From an uncultured Oligoflexia bacterium (lineage in GTDB: Bacteria; Bdellovibrionota; Bacteriovoracia; Bacteriovoracales; Bacteriovoracaceae), in NCBI GenBank assembly GCA_950060715.1, contig CATLVA010000062.1, forward strand, positions 1-7,483: a stretch of 7,483 nt of DNA, read 5' to 3'. The position numbers were made by a program, and so were the translations under genes. Each line of letters opens with the position of its first letter. Position 1 is the first letter of the stretch. Shown here in pieces: positions 1 through 6,324 of this stretch. The notes under the pieces were generated by a model. That model saw only the letters and a program-made list of their open reading frames with translations. It was not told the DNA's origin and did no database searches.

Positions 1-2048
1 TCACCAAGTTTAGAAAATCTCTCTAAAGAAGCTTCAAATGAATCTTTAAGACCAAGCTTTAAGAATGAATCTGTTACAATAAAGTTCGTATAAGGATTCT
101 TATTTACTCTTGAAGAATATCTCTCCTTGTATGTTTCCCAAACCTTTACTGCTTTAGCGTAATCACCTTTAAGGTACGAATCTTTAATTAATCCTAGAAC
201 TACCTCAGCTCCATCACCAATAAAAACCTTCTGATCAACACTTCTAAAAGTTTCAACTGGGATTGTACTTAAATAAGCAAGAGCATCGTTATACTCACCT
301 TGAGCGATATAGCTTCTTAGTCTAGTTAGCCATAATAGTTTTTGAATATCCGCTTCGATAGCTTTCTTTTCACTTGGATCAGCGTCTAGAAAAACTACAG
401 TCTCAATATCGTCTTTTTCAAGATTGATTTTTCTCGCGACTCTATAACCGACATAACGAATTTTAGCTTCGTAACGAATAGTCATATCACTCGATTTATT
501 AATCGCGTCTTCATAAAGCTTTAAAGTTAGCTTCGGATCTTTATCTAGCATATCAAAACACATGGCCAGTCTTAGTCTTGCCTGTGAAGACTGAGTCATA
601 AAAGAGTAGTTTGAAATAAACTCATCTAAGTGTTTTGCGGCCATCTTATAGTCTGAGTTTCTAAAATAGCTCTCAGCCAAATTGAAAAGAATTGAAGGAT
701 GAACTGGCTTTGATAAAGAAGCTCCTTCACGCTTATAATTTTTAATAACTTCTGATGTTCTGCCTTGAAGAAGATTTACATAATCAATATAAGCTAGTCC
801 CTCTTGAGCAGGAAGAAGCCTTTTAACAACTTTATTACCAAGGAAATCTTTAATTTTTTCAATTTGCTTTAAGTTTGCAAGGCTATTTAAAATAACTCTT
901 GAACTTAGTACCACATTATCATCATCGAATGCCTCGGAAGCTTCTACATAAAGTTTTTTAGAGAAGTTAAGTGCCTTGATATAATCATTTTCATTTCTCG
1001 CGTCCTGAATTAAAAAACGAAGTGCTGCTGCTTTAAGCGTATAATTTTGTGAACTATCCACAAGATTTTCTAAGATATTTTTTGCAGCTGCTCTAATACC
1101 TTTTTTGGAGAATTCTTCAGGAGGAACAATCTCTCCCGCTTCATCAATCTTACTTTCATATTTTGGAGTGACTTTATTATTAATAGTGTTTTTTGCAAGT
1201 GACACTGCCTTCATAAAATCATTAACGTCTTGAAACTGAGACTTCGTTCCATACTTCTTTTCAAATAGCCCTATAGAGCGAGTCATGAGACCCCACTCTT
1301 GATTCTTATAAAAATTGATCGAAAGCTGCATATGCGCTTGCTTAGGATCATCCAAATCTTTCATATCTTTCACTTCATACAAGAAGTCTGGAGCTTTTCT
1401 CGCAAGGTCAATATCCTCTTTCAAAGGAGGAATTAGAGCTGGATAGTCCCACACAAAAGCTGCTCCATAACGGAAATCTCTATACCCATTCTTTTGAGCT
1501 GCTTCTATCTGCTGTGGATCAATCACTTTAAAAGCATTGTTCTTTTTAGGAGCGAGAACTTTTTCTGCTTTTTGTTTCTTCACTACTTTAGGAGTTACTT
1601 TCTTTGCGACTTTAATTTTTACAGGAGTTGGATTAACTGATGCTGATTTAGTTTGCACCATATCTTTATTGATCCAAAAATCGAGGATGAATTGATTTGA
1701 ATCTTGCTTATAAAAATTAAACAATTCAACCGACGGATCTTTCAAAGAGATCTCTAATTTATAAGGTGCACCAGCTCTTGCTGGCTGAACATAATTATAA
1801 TTTGCATGATAATTAGTCACTTTGTTTAATTTTGTCACTTCTTCAGAAAGCTTCAAAAAGAAGTCTGGATCGAGAGTTTGAATAGTCACTGTCGTTCCAG
1901 ATTTTGAAATTTTGATCTGTTCTTTTTGAGAATCAATTGTCCAACGAAGATGTGTTTTTTGATCAGCTTGAGATACAACAGGAAACGCTTGCCCTGAGAT
2001 GAGCAAAGAGATAGTGAAAAATGTCAAAATTTTGAATACTGACTTCAC
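1..2048 (-). CDS. Exported TPR-like repeat protein, 3' end beyond window
   Basis: This reading frame stays open for 682 codons from a GTG start to the left edge, so the C-terminus is missing. The N-terminus is a Sec signal peptide: MKS.FK, a hydrophobic core (residues 7-18), then a likely cleavage site after SGQA (residue 21); no lipobox Cys is present. Residues about 30-128 look like a beta-rich domain (ending ..FILDFWIN), followed by a Lys/Pro/Val-rich linker at about 140-170. The rest is helical with TPR-like repeats, clearest at about 450-483 (FNLAESYF...DYKMAAKHLDEF), with weaker ones near 355, 583 and 630. Such proteins are usually periplasmic scaffolds; the specific partner is unknown. 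GTG was chosen because AGGAAG lies 7 nt upstream. An in-frame ATG 13 codons further up (2087-2085) has AGG directly against it, which is poor spacing, and it sits in a hairpin loop. The reading frame is sure; the function is not. Confidence 0.85.
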   Translation of the reverse strand, partial: MKSVFKILTFFTISLLISGQAFPVVSQADQKTHLRWTIDSQKEQIKISKSGTTVTIQTLDPDFFLKLSEEVTKLNKVTNYHANYNYVQPARAGAPYKLEISLKDPSVELFNFYKQDSNQFILDFWINKDMVQTKSASVNPTPVKIKVAKKVTPKVVKKQKAEKVLAPKKNNAFKVIDPQQIEAAQKNGYRDFRYGAAFVWDYPALIPPLKEDIDLARKAPDFLYEVKDMKDLDDPKQAHMQLSINFYKNQEWGLMTRSIGLFEKKYGTKSQFQDVNDFMKAVSLAKNTINNKVTPKYESKIDEAGEIVPPEEFSKKGIRAAAKNILENLVDSSQNYTLKAAALRFLIQDARNENDYIKALNFSKKLYVEASEAFDDDNVVLSSRVILNSLANLKQIEKIKDFLGNKVVKRLLPAQEGLAYIDYVNLLQGRTSEVIKNYKREGASLSKPVHPSILFNLAESYFRNSDYKMAAKHLDEFISNYSFMTQSSQARLRLAMCFDMLDKDPKLTLKLYEDAINKSSDMTIRYEAKIRYVGYRVARKINLEKDDIETVVFLDADPSEKKAIEADIQKLLWLTRLRSYIAQGEYNDALAYLSTIPVETFRSVDQKVFIGDGAEVVLGLIKDSYLKGDYAKAVKVWETYKERYSSRVNKNPYTNFIVTDSFLKLGLKDSFEASLERFSKLG

Positions 2049-2055
2049 TGAAAAA

Positions 2056-2061
2056 CTTCCT
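2056..2061 (-). promoter_or_regulatory. Ribosome binding site deciding the GTG start of the TPR gene
   Basis: AGGAAG on the minus strand lies 7 nt before the GTG at 2048. It favours GTG over the in-frame ATG at 2087, which lacks a properly spaced Shine-Dalgarno. Confidence 0.6.
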
Positions 2062-2075
2062 GTTTTTAACTTAAC

Positions 2076-2100
2076 GCAGTTTAACATCCTATCAAACTGC
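2076..2100 (-). promoter_or_regulatory. Leader hairpin / possible operator upstream of TPR gene
   Basis: Perfect 7-bp inverted arms GCAGTTT and AAACTGC are separated by 11 nt. A further G-T and A-T pair would extend the stem to about 9 bp with a 7-nt loop. The hairpin lies 15 nt upstream of the RBS and has no T-tract after it, so it is not an intrinsic terminator. It could act as an mRNA stability or translation element, or as a DNA operator. The alternative ATG of the TPR gene is in its loop. The structure is read directly from the sequence; its role is inferred. Confidence 0.45.
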
Positions 2101-2112
2101 CCTTCTGTTAAT

Positions 2113-2118
2113 ATTGTA
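2113..2118 (-). promoter_or_regulatory. Candidate -10 box for the TPR gene
   Basis: TACAAT matches the -10 consensus TATAAT at five of six positions and lies 65 nt before the GTG start. It would place the transcript start near 2106 and give a leader of roughly 58 nt carrying the whole 2076-2100 hairpin. No convincing -35 box is found 16-18 nt upstream, where only a T-rich run is present, so this is a weak call. Confidence 0.25.
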
Positions 2119-2130
2119 CACTAGTTTGGA

Positions 2131-2174
2131 ACTGAAAAAAGGAAAATTTTACTCTACGGCAACTTTTTTCCAGT
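2131..2174 (-). repeat. Imperfect inverted repeat in the spacer after the methyltransferase gene
   Basis: On the minus strand ACTGGAAAAAAG is followed, after about 21 nt, by CTTTTTTCAGT. These are complementary over 11 bp with a single bulged G. The stem is A/T-rich and the loop is large. It begins 62 nt after the methyltransferase stop codon, so it could be a weak terminator or a protein-binding dyad, but no T-run follows the second arm. Confidence 0.3.
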
Positions 2175-2236
2175 TAATTTTTTGACAGTAAATTTAAATT
2201 GTTGAAAACTCGCGAATTTCAGACTCTTAGGCTCAG

Positions 2237-3163
2237 CTATAATGGTCTTATCCGACCAAGTCTATCCTCTACTACCAGGCCTTTAGAGGTTCTTAAAAGT
2301 TTCAGCGACTCACATAAATTATTCTTCTCAAATTCTGAAACGTCCTCTCTTTGAAGAGAGGTAAGTGGGAGACGGCGACCAAAATCCAAAACTTCTAATT
2401 CAAATTCAGAAAAGAAGTGCAAATCACTATTTGAGGCATCAATCAGCCAGGTCACTTCTTCTTTTAGAATCTGATGCTGATACTTATATGACAGGTAAAC
2501 TTCATCTCCCCACTTCTCTAGTAGGTTGTTGATCAAGCTATCCGCCCAATGAGGACTAAATTTATACTTCTTGATCTTATCTTCGTGACGAGGAAGACTA
2601 CAAGTAAACTCTCCCACTTCAGTTAGAAAACTTAGATGACTTAAAAAGGGAATCATATCACCATGAGATTCAGTGACATAGAAAGTGAACTCTCTATTAT
2701 ATGTTTTGAGTTTTTTAAAGAGCTTTAAAAACATGGGGTTTTTTGGGAAATACAGGTAGAAAGCATCAAACTTGGATAAATCAATTTCTAGTATATCAGC
2801 TTGAATAAAATAATTTTTTGAAATACCTAGTTTTTCACAGGAATTCCAAGCGGCTTGAATGCGCTCTTGTGATAGTTCTACGCTATAGACGTTTTCAAAA
2901 TTGAGCTGGCTGGCCAGAAAGCTTCCTCTTCCATAACCTGCCCCCAGATCACAAAGAACATGATCCTCTTTTAGATCCATAATAACTTGGTAATAGTCGT
3001 TATAACTTGTTTGAAGTGCTTCAAGCTCAATATCAGGATAGAGATGAGGTCCAAGCTCCGTGATTTGATTTTGATTTGGAAGCATAAAAAAAGCGTCCCA
3101 TTTCTGGTCCGCTTTTATAACTTCTTGATAATTTTTAAATTGATACGGCCTAAAGACTTCCAT
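2237..3163 (-). CDS. Class I SAM-dependent methyltransferase, substrate unknown
   Basis: This 308-residue protein carries the Rossmann-type SAM-binding core. Motif I is VLCDLGAGYGRGSF at residues 69-82, an acidic strand-2 end is at Glu96 (VYSVELS), Asp123 (QADILEIDL) would contact the adenine, and FDAFYLYFPK at 132-141 occupies the motif IV position. The D-L-G-x-G-x-G-R signature and the LYFP strand resemble DOT1-like methyltransferases, but the resemblance does not fix a substrate. About 65 residues precede the core, and some 110 after it show no motif I recognise. The ATG lies inside the last codons of the upstream regulator gene (14-nt overlap), with no Shine-Dalgarno in front of it, so translation is probably coupled to the regulator. 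The fold is well supported. Whether it methylates a protein, RNA or small molecule cannot be told from the sequence. Confidence 0.85.
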   Translation of the reverse strand: MEVFRPYQFKNYQEVIKADQKWDAFFMLPNQNQITELGPHLYPDIELEALQTSYNDYYQVIMDLKEDHVLCDLGAGYGRGSFLASQLNFENVYSVELSQERIQAAWNSCEKLGISKNYFIQADILEIDLSKFDAFYLYFPKNPMFLKLFKKLKTYNREFTFYVTESHGDMIPFLSHLSFLTEVGEFTCSLPRHEDKIKKYKFSPHWADSLINNLLEKWGDEVYLSYKYQHQILKEEVTWLIDASNSDLHFFSEFELEVLDFGRRLPLTSLQREDVSEFEKNNLCESLKLLRTSKGLVVEDRLGRIRPL

Positions 3164-4679
3164 CGATTTGCAGTGATTTCTTTTTCATTTTTTCGATTAA
3201 AGTCGTTCTATTTAAATTCAAAAGCTTTGAAGCTTGATTCTTATTACCTTTAGTAATCGAGATCGCTTGCATAATTAATGAATCCTCAATATCGGATAAG
3301 ATCTTTTTTAAATCAACTCCATCTTCTGGAAGCTCAAAGATCTGCTTATACTGATCAGACTTAAGTGGGTTATGTCTAAATACTTTTGCCGGCAAGTCTT
3401 GAGGAATAATCTCATTACCACCTCGAAGAATAACTAGTCTTTCGATAATATTTTCTAGCTCTCTAACGTTTCCAGGCCAATCATAATGAACTAGCATTTC
3501 CATCGCTTCAGGCGAGAAGCTAATAGCGTTTGATCTATCAGCGCTTACATATCTACTGACGAAGTACCCTATCAAAAGAGGGATATCATCTCTTCTCTCT
3601 TTCAGTGAAGGAATTCTTATTGGGATAACATTTAATCTATAATAAAGATCTTCTCTGAATGTCGAAGCTTCTACCATATCCTCAAGATTTCTATGGGTAG
3701 CAGCAATAACTCTCGTATCAATATCGATCGTCGTATTTGACCCAACAGGCTCGATTGTTTGGTTTTGAAGCACTCTTAGTAGTTTCACCTGTAAAAGTTG
3801 GGGCATATCACCGATCTCATCTAAAAAGATCGTCCCTTTATCTGCAACTTCAAAACGTCCTTTTCTATTAGAGATAGCACCAGTAAATGAACCTTTCATA
3901 TGACCAAAAAGTTCACTCTCAAGTAGCTCCCCTGGAATCGCTCCACAGTTAACAGAAACTCTATTCGCTTTAGCTCGATGAGACATCTGGTGAATGGCAC
4001 TTGCAACTAACTCTTTTCCAGTACCTGATGGCCCCGTGATAAGGACAGTAGATTCGGTGAGGGCCACTTTCTTAATACGCTCAAAAACTTCTTTCATGAC
4101 CTTTGATCTTCCGATCATGCCACAAAACATATCTTCTTCTTGAGGATACTCCATCTCAACAGAGTTCTCAGAGAGACTCTTTAGTGACCTACGTCCAGCT
4201 TGTGATTGAACCTTAATACCTAATTTCTCTGAAATTGATTGAATAACCAGACTCTTTAAATTCTCTAATTCAAATGGCTTGGTTAAATAATGAAACACAC
4301 CTTTTTTAGTAGCTGCAATTGCATTCTCAATAGAAGCAAAACCTGTCATCGCAATAGAGACAAAATTAAAACCTCTATCTTTTAAGGTATCTATTAAGTA
4401 AAGGCCGTCCGCTCCCTGCTCTAAACTTATATCTGTTATTAAACAGAAAGGAGCCGAGCGATTAGGCTGGGACATGAGGTGATTTATACATTCAAGAGCA
4501 CTGGTAAAAAGCTCTATTTCACATTTTAAAGTTTTGCTTAAATACTTCTTTATGCTCAAACCAAAAACCTTATCATCTTCTACGATATAGATTTGAGGAT
4601 TCAAACCAAAAGACTCTAGCTCATCTTGAGCAAGCTCTGATTGGTTGTAGGCATTTTGTAGAAAGTTCAAGTCGTCCAT
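3150..4679 (-). CDS. NtrC-family sigma-54-dependent response regulator
   Basis: This 509-residue protein has the full three-domain layout of an activating two-component regulator. After a 28-residue N-terminal extension comes the receiver domain (about 29-145), with acidic pocket Glu34/Asp35/Asp36, phospho-acceptor Asp83, switch Thr112 and Lys134. The sigma-54-interacting AAA+ domain (about 186-420) has Walker A GPSGTGKE (216-223), a sigma-54 contact loop reading GSFTGA (263-268) instead of the usual GAFTGA, Walker [10 protein letters not shown] (282-290), [11 protein letters not shown] (341-351) and WPGNVREL (401-408). A Fis-type helix-turn-helix ends the protein (about 478-498, [20 protein letters not shown]). 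Once phosphorylated it should bind an upstream enhancer and drive open-complex formation by sigma-54 RNA polymerase. The ATG follows AAGGAG with good spacing. No sensor kinase is adjacent, so its signal and regulon are unknown. Family assignment is very secure. Confidence 0.97.
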   Translation of the reverse strand: MDDLNFLQNAYNQSELAQDELESFGLNPQIYIVEDDKVFGLSIKKYLSKTLKCEIELFTSALECINHLMSQPNRSAPFCLITDISLEQGADGLYLIDTLKDRGFNFVSIAMTGFASIENAIAATKKGVFHYLTKPFELENLKSLVIQSISEKLGIKVQSQAGRRSLKSLSENSVEMEYPQEEDMFCGMIGRSKVMKEVFERIKKVALTESTVLITGPSGTGKELVASAIHQMSHRAKANRVSVNCGAIPGELLESELFGHMKGSFTGAISNRKGRFEVADKGTIFLDEIGDMPQLLQVKLLRVLQNQTIEPVGSNTTIDIDTRVIAATHRNLEDMVEASTFREDLYYRLNVIPIRIPSLKERRDDIPLLIGYFVSRYVSADRSNAISFSPEAMEMLVHYDWPGNVRELENIIERLVILRGGNEIIPQDLPAKVFRHNPLKSDQYKQIFELPEDGVDLKKILSDIEDSLIMQAISITKGNKNQASKLLNLNRTTLIEKMKKKSLQIDGSL

Positions 4680-4686
4680 GCAACTT

Positions 4687-4692
4687 CTCCTT
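4687..4692 (-). promoter_or_regulatory. Strong Shine-Dalgarno of the regulator gene
   Basis: AAGGAG lies 7 nt before the ATG at 4679. It fixes this start and so makes the 28-residue extension ahead of the receiver domain real. Confidence 0.8.
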
Positions 4693-4708
4693 AAATATCT
4701 CTACTGAA

Positions 4709-4738
4709 ATGCTAGCCTATTGCCCCTATGGGTGTCAA
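4709..4738 (-). promoter_or_regulatory. Sigma-70-type promoter for the regulator-methyltransferase pair
   Basis: A perfect -35 box TTGACA (4738-4733) is followed after 18 nt by TAGCAT (4714-4709), which matches four of six -10 positions. Transcription would start near 4702, giving a leader of about 23 nt that contains the strong Shine-Dalgarno. It is the best-scoring promoter by eye in the window and implies that the regulator is made by the housekeeping polymerase and is not itself sigma-54 dependent. Confidence 0.65.
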
Positions 4739-4801
4739 TTTTTAGACAGGGAGAAAAACTTTCTATTACTTACTGCAAAAAAATATAATTTATTGAAATC
4801 A

Positions 4802-5035
4802 TTAACGTGTGTAGAACCAAACAATGTCTTTAACCAGATCAACAGACTTCTCAGGACCACCAGCAATCCAATAGAAAACCGTCGCTACCAGTGCAAAAGA
4901 GGTGACAATACCAAACCCCATCATCTTCTTCTTCTTCTTTCTTACCCAGTACAAATAGGTAAACTCTCCCCCGATTAAAAAAGTGGGAATACTCCAAAAA
5001 GGGGTGAATCGAACGAGAAAGTAGATCATTTCCAT
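4802..5035 (-). CDS. Small two-helix membrane protein, function unknown
   Basis: This 77-residue protein has two hydrophobic segments, at about 10-31 (FWSIPTFLIGGEFTYLYW core) and 39-59 (GFGIVTSFALVATVFYWIAG), joined by a strongly basic turn RKKKKK (32-37). By the positive-inside rule the turn should face the cytoplasm, with both ends outside the inner membrane. The C-terminal tail (60-77) is short and amphipathic. It lies after the metK terminator and before the regulator promoter, so it is probably its own unit. No good Shine-Dalgarno precedes the ATG at 5035. A second ATG two codons in (5029) has GGA only 3 nt before it and could be the true start. I do not recognise a family. The clear membrane topology makes it more credible than the overlapping opposite-strand frame. 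Confidence 0.6.
   Translation of the reverse strand: MEMIYFLVRFTPFWSIPTFLIGGEFTYLYWVRKKKKKMMGFGIVTSFALVATVFYWIAGGPEKSVDLVKDIVWFYTR
4925..4939 (-). repeat. In-frame AAG trinucleotide run
   Basis: Five tandem AAG codons encode the lysine turn of the small membrane protein, followed by ATGATG. Gain or loss of a unit would keep the frame and only change the number of lysines. Confidence 0.7.
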
Positions 5036-5061
5036 AAAGACTATTTTACTGGAAGTCGGAT

Positions 5062-5088
5062 AAAAAAAAAGCCTCTAAATGAGGCTTT
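5062..5088 (-). terminator. Intrinsic terminator of metK
   Basis: An 8-bp stem AAAGCCTC/GAGGCTTT with a 5-nt loop ATTTA runs into nine consecutive Ts on the minus strand, starting 10 nt after the metK stop codon. This is a textbook rho-independent terminator and separates metK from the small membrane protein gene. Confidence 0.93.
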
Positions 5089-5098
5089 CTTTATTTTA

Positions 5099-6262
5099 TT
5101 AGAATCTTGATTTTAATTCGTCTAAGTAGTCCAGACGCTCCCAAGTGAAGCCTTCCTTACTGTCTCTTCCAAAATGCCCATAAGCAGCTGTTTCACGGTA
5201 AATAGGTCTTAATAGATCTAGTCTTTGAACGATCGCCTTAGGTCTCATATCAAAAATATCATTTACTGCAGCTGTTATTGCATCCTGATCTACTTTATTT
5301 GTACCAAAAGTATCTACTAAGAATGACATTGGCTTAGAAACACCAATCGCATAAGCAACTTGAACGAGTGCTCTATCCGCAAGTCCAGCAGCAACTACAT
5401 GCTTTGCTACTTGTCTAGCAGCATAAGCCGCAGACCTATCAACCTTTGAAGGATCTTTTCCAGAGAATGCTCCCCCACCGTGTGCACCGTGCCCACCGTA
5501 AGTATCAACGATAATCTTTCTACCGGTTAATCCAACATCTCCCATTGGCCCACCAATAACAAATTTACCAGTTGGGTTAATATAAAATTTTGTATCATTA
5601 TCAATTAGATCTGCAGGAACTGTTTTATTGATAACCTCTTCACGAATTGCTTCGTGTAACTGCTTTTGAGTAAGGCTTTCAGCGTGCTGAGTAGAAACAA
5701 CAACTGAGTCGATTCTCTTTAAAACACCTTCAACATATTGAGCTGAAACTTGTGTTTTCCCATCGGCACGTAAACCAGGAACAATATTTTCGTGACGAAC
5801 AACTGACAATCTCTTTGCTAGTTTATGAGAAAGATCAATTGTCATAGGCATTAGTGAATCAGTTTCATTGATCGCATATCCAAACATAATCCCTTGATCA
5901 CCAGCACCTTGATCCAGGTCAACACCTTGACCTTCGTTAACACCCTGTGCAATATCTGGAGATTGTTTATCTAGAGCTACGTTAACTCCACAAGTATTAG
6001 CGTCAAAACCTTTATCTGAATGATCATAACCAATTCTTCTAACTGTCTCTCTCGCTACTTCGTGATAGTCGATTTGAGCTGATGTTGTAATTTCACCTGC
6101 AACTTGGATTAAACCTGTCGTGATTAGAGTTTCACAAGCAACACGAGATCTAGGGTCCTGCTTAAGTAGTTCATCTAAGATTGAATCAGAAATTTGATCT
6201 GCAATTTTATCAGGATGTCCCTCAGTTACAGACTCAGAAGTAAAAATAAAGTTTTTAAGCAT
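5099..6262 (-). CDS. metK: S-adenosylmethionine synthetase (methionine adenosyltransferase)
   Basis: MetK joins L-methionine and ATP to give S-adenosylmethionine, phosphate and pyrophosphate in the cytosol, supplying the cell's methyl donor. The 387 residues match the usual bacterial length of about 384 and align end to end with the E. coli enzyme as I recall it. Visible signatures are the ATP-binding [13 protein letters not shown] (7-19, His16 and Asp18), GEITT (56-60, Glu57), KQSPDI (99-104), the family signature [12 protein letters not shown] (119-130), and the P-loop-like [19 protein letters not shown] in the C-terminal half. All key residues I can place are present. The ATG follows TAGGAG with 6 nt between. 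A promoter and a terminator bracket the gene, so it can be expressed alone. The leader is far too short for a SAM riboswitch, and no SAM-box-like structure is seen. Confidence 0.99.
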   Translation of the reverse strand: MLKNFIFTSESVTEGHPDKIADQISDSILDELLKQDPRSRVACETLITTGLIQVAGEITTSAQIDYHEVARETVRRIGYDHSDKGFDANTCGVNVALDKQSPDIAQGVNEGQGVDLDQGAGDQGIMFGYAINETDSLMPMTIDLSHKLAKRLSVVRHENIVPGLRADGKTQVSAQYVEGVLKRIDSVVVSTQHAESLTQKQLHEAIREEVINKTVPADLIDNDTKFYINPTGKFVIGGPMGDVGLTGRKIIVDTYGGHGAHGGGAFSGKDPSKVDRSAAYAARQVAKHVVAAGLADRALVQVAYAIGVSKPMSFLVDTFGTNKVDQDAITAAVNDIFDMRPKAIVQRLDLLRPIYRETAAYGHFGRDSKEGFTWERLDYLDELKSRF

Positions 6263-6268
6263 TATTGG

Positions 6269-6274
6269 CTCCTA
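6269..6274 (-). promoter_or_regulatory. Ribosome binding site of metK
   Basis: TAGGAG lies 6 nt before the metK ATG, supporting the start that gives the conserved N-terminus. Confidence 0.75.
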
Positions 6275-6295
6275 GGTAATTTAAATCTAACGATT

Positions 6296-6324
6296 CTTAT
6301 ACAACCTTTGAAACTTGCTTACAA
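6296..6324 (-). promoter_or_regulatory. Sigma-70-type promoter of metK overlapping the upstream stop codon
   Basis: TTGTAA (6324-6319, four of six -35 positions) and TATAAG (6301-6296, five of six -10 positions) are spaced by an optimal 17 nt. The -35 box consists of the last Leu codon and the stop codon of the upstream gene. The expected transcript start near 6289 leaves a leader of about 27 nt, containing only the Shine-Dalgarno. Confidence 0.55.

Noticed and set aside
2191..2200. AATTTAAATT palindrome in the spacer
   Set aside because: A 10-bp A/T-only palindrome is expected by chance in DNA this AT-rich, and it does not extend further.
2182..2243. Plus-strand TTGACA (2182-2187) and TATAAT (2238-2243)
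   Set aside because: The two perfect boxes are 50 nt apart, far from the 16-18 nt needed, and no plus-strand gene follows.
2987..3253. Plus-strand open frame of 88 codons
   Set aside because: It lies antisense to the ends of the methyltransferase and regulator genes, has no Shine-Dalgarno, and its composition looks like a shadow of those genes.
4739..4801. Terminator after the small membrane protein gene
   Set aside because: There is a run of seven Ts on the minus strand, but only A/T pairs precede it and no stable stem forms.
4709..4978. Plus-strand open frame of 89 codons
   Set aside because: Its start lies in the regulator promoter and most of it is antisense to the small membrane protein; no domain, RBS or hydrophobic pattern supports it.
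6263..6318. SAM riboswitch upstream of metK
   Set aside because: The 56-nt gap contains a promoter and an RBS and is too short for any known SAM riboswitch class; no matching stems are seen.
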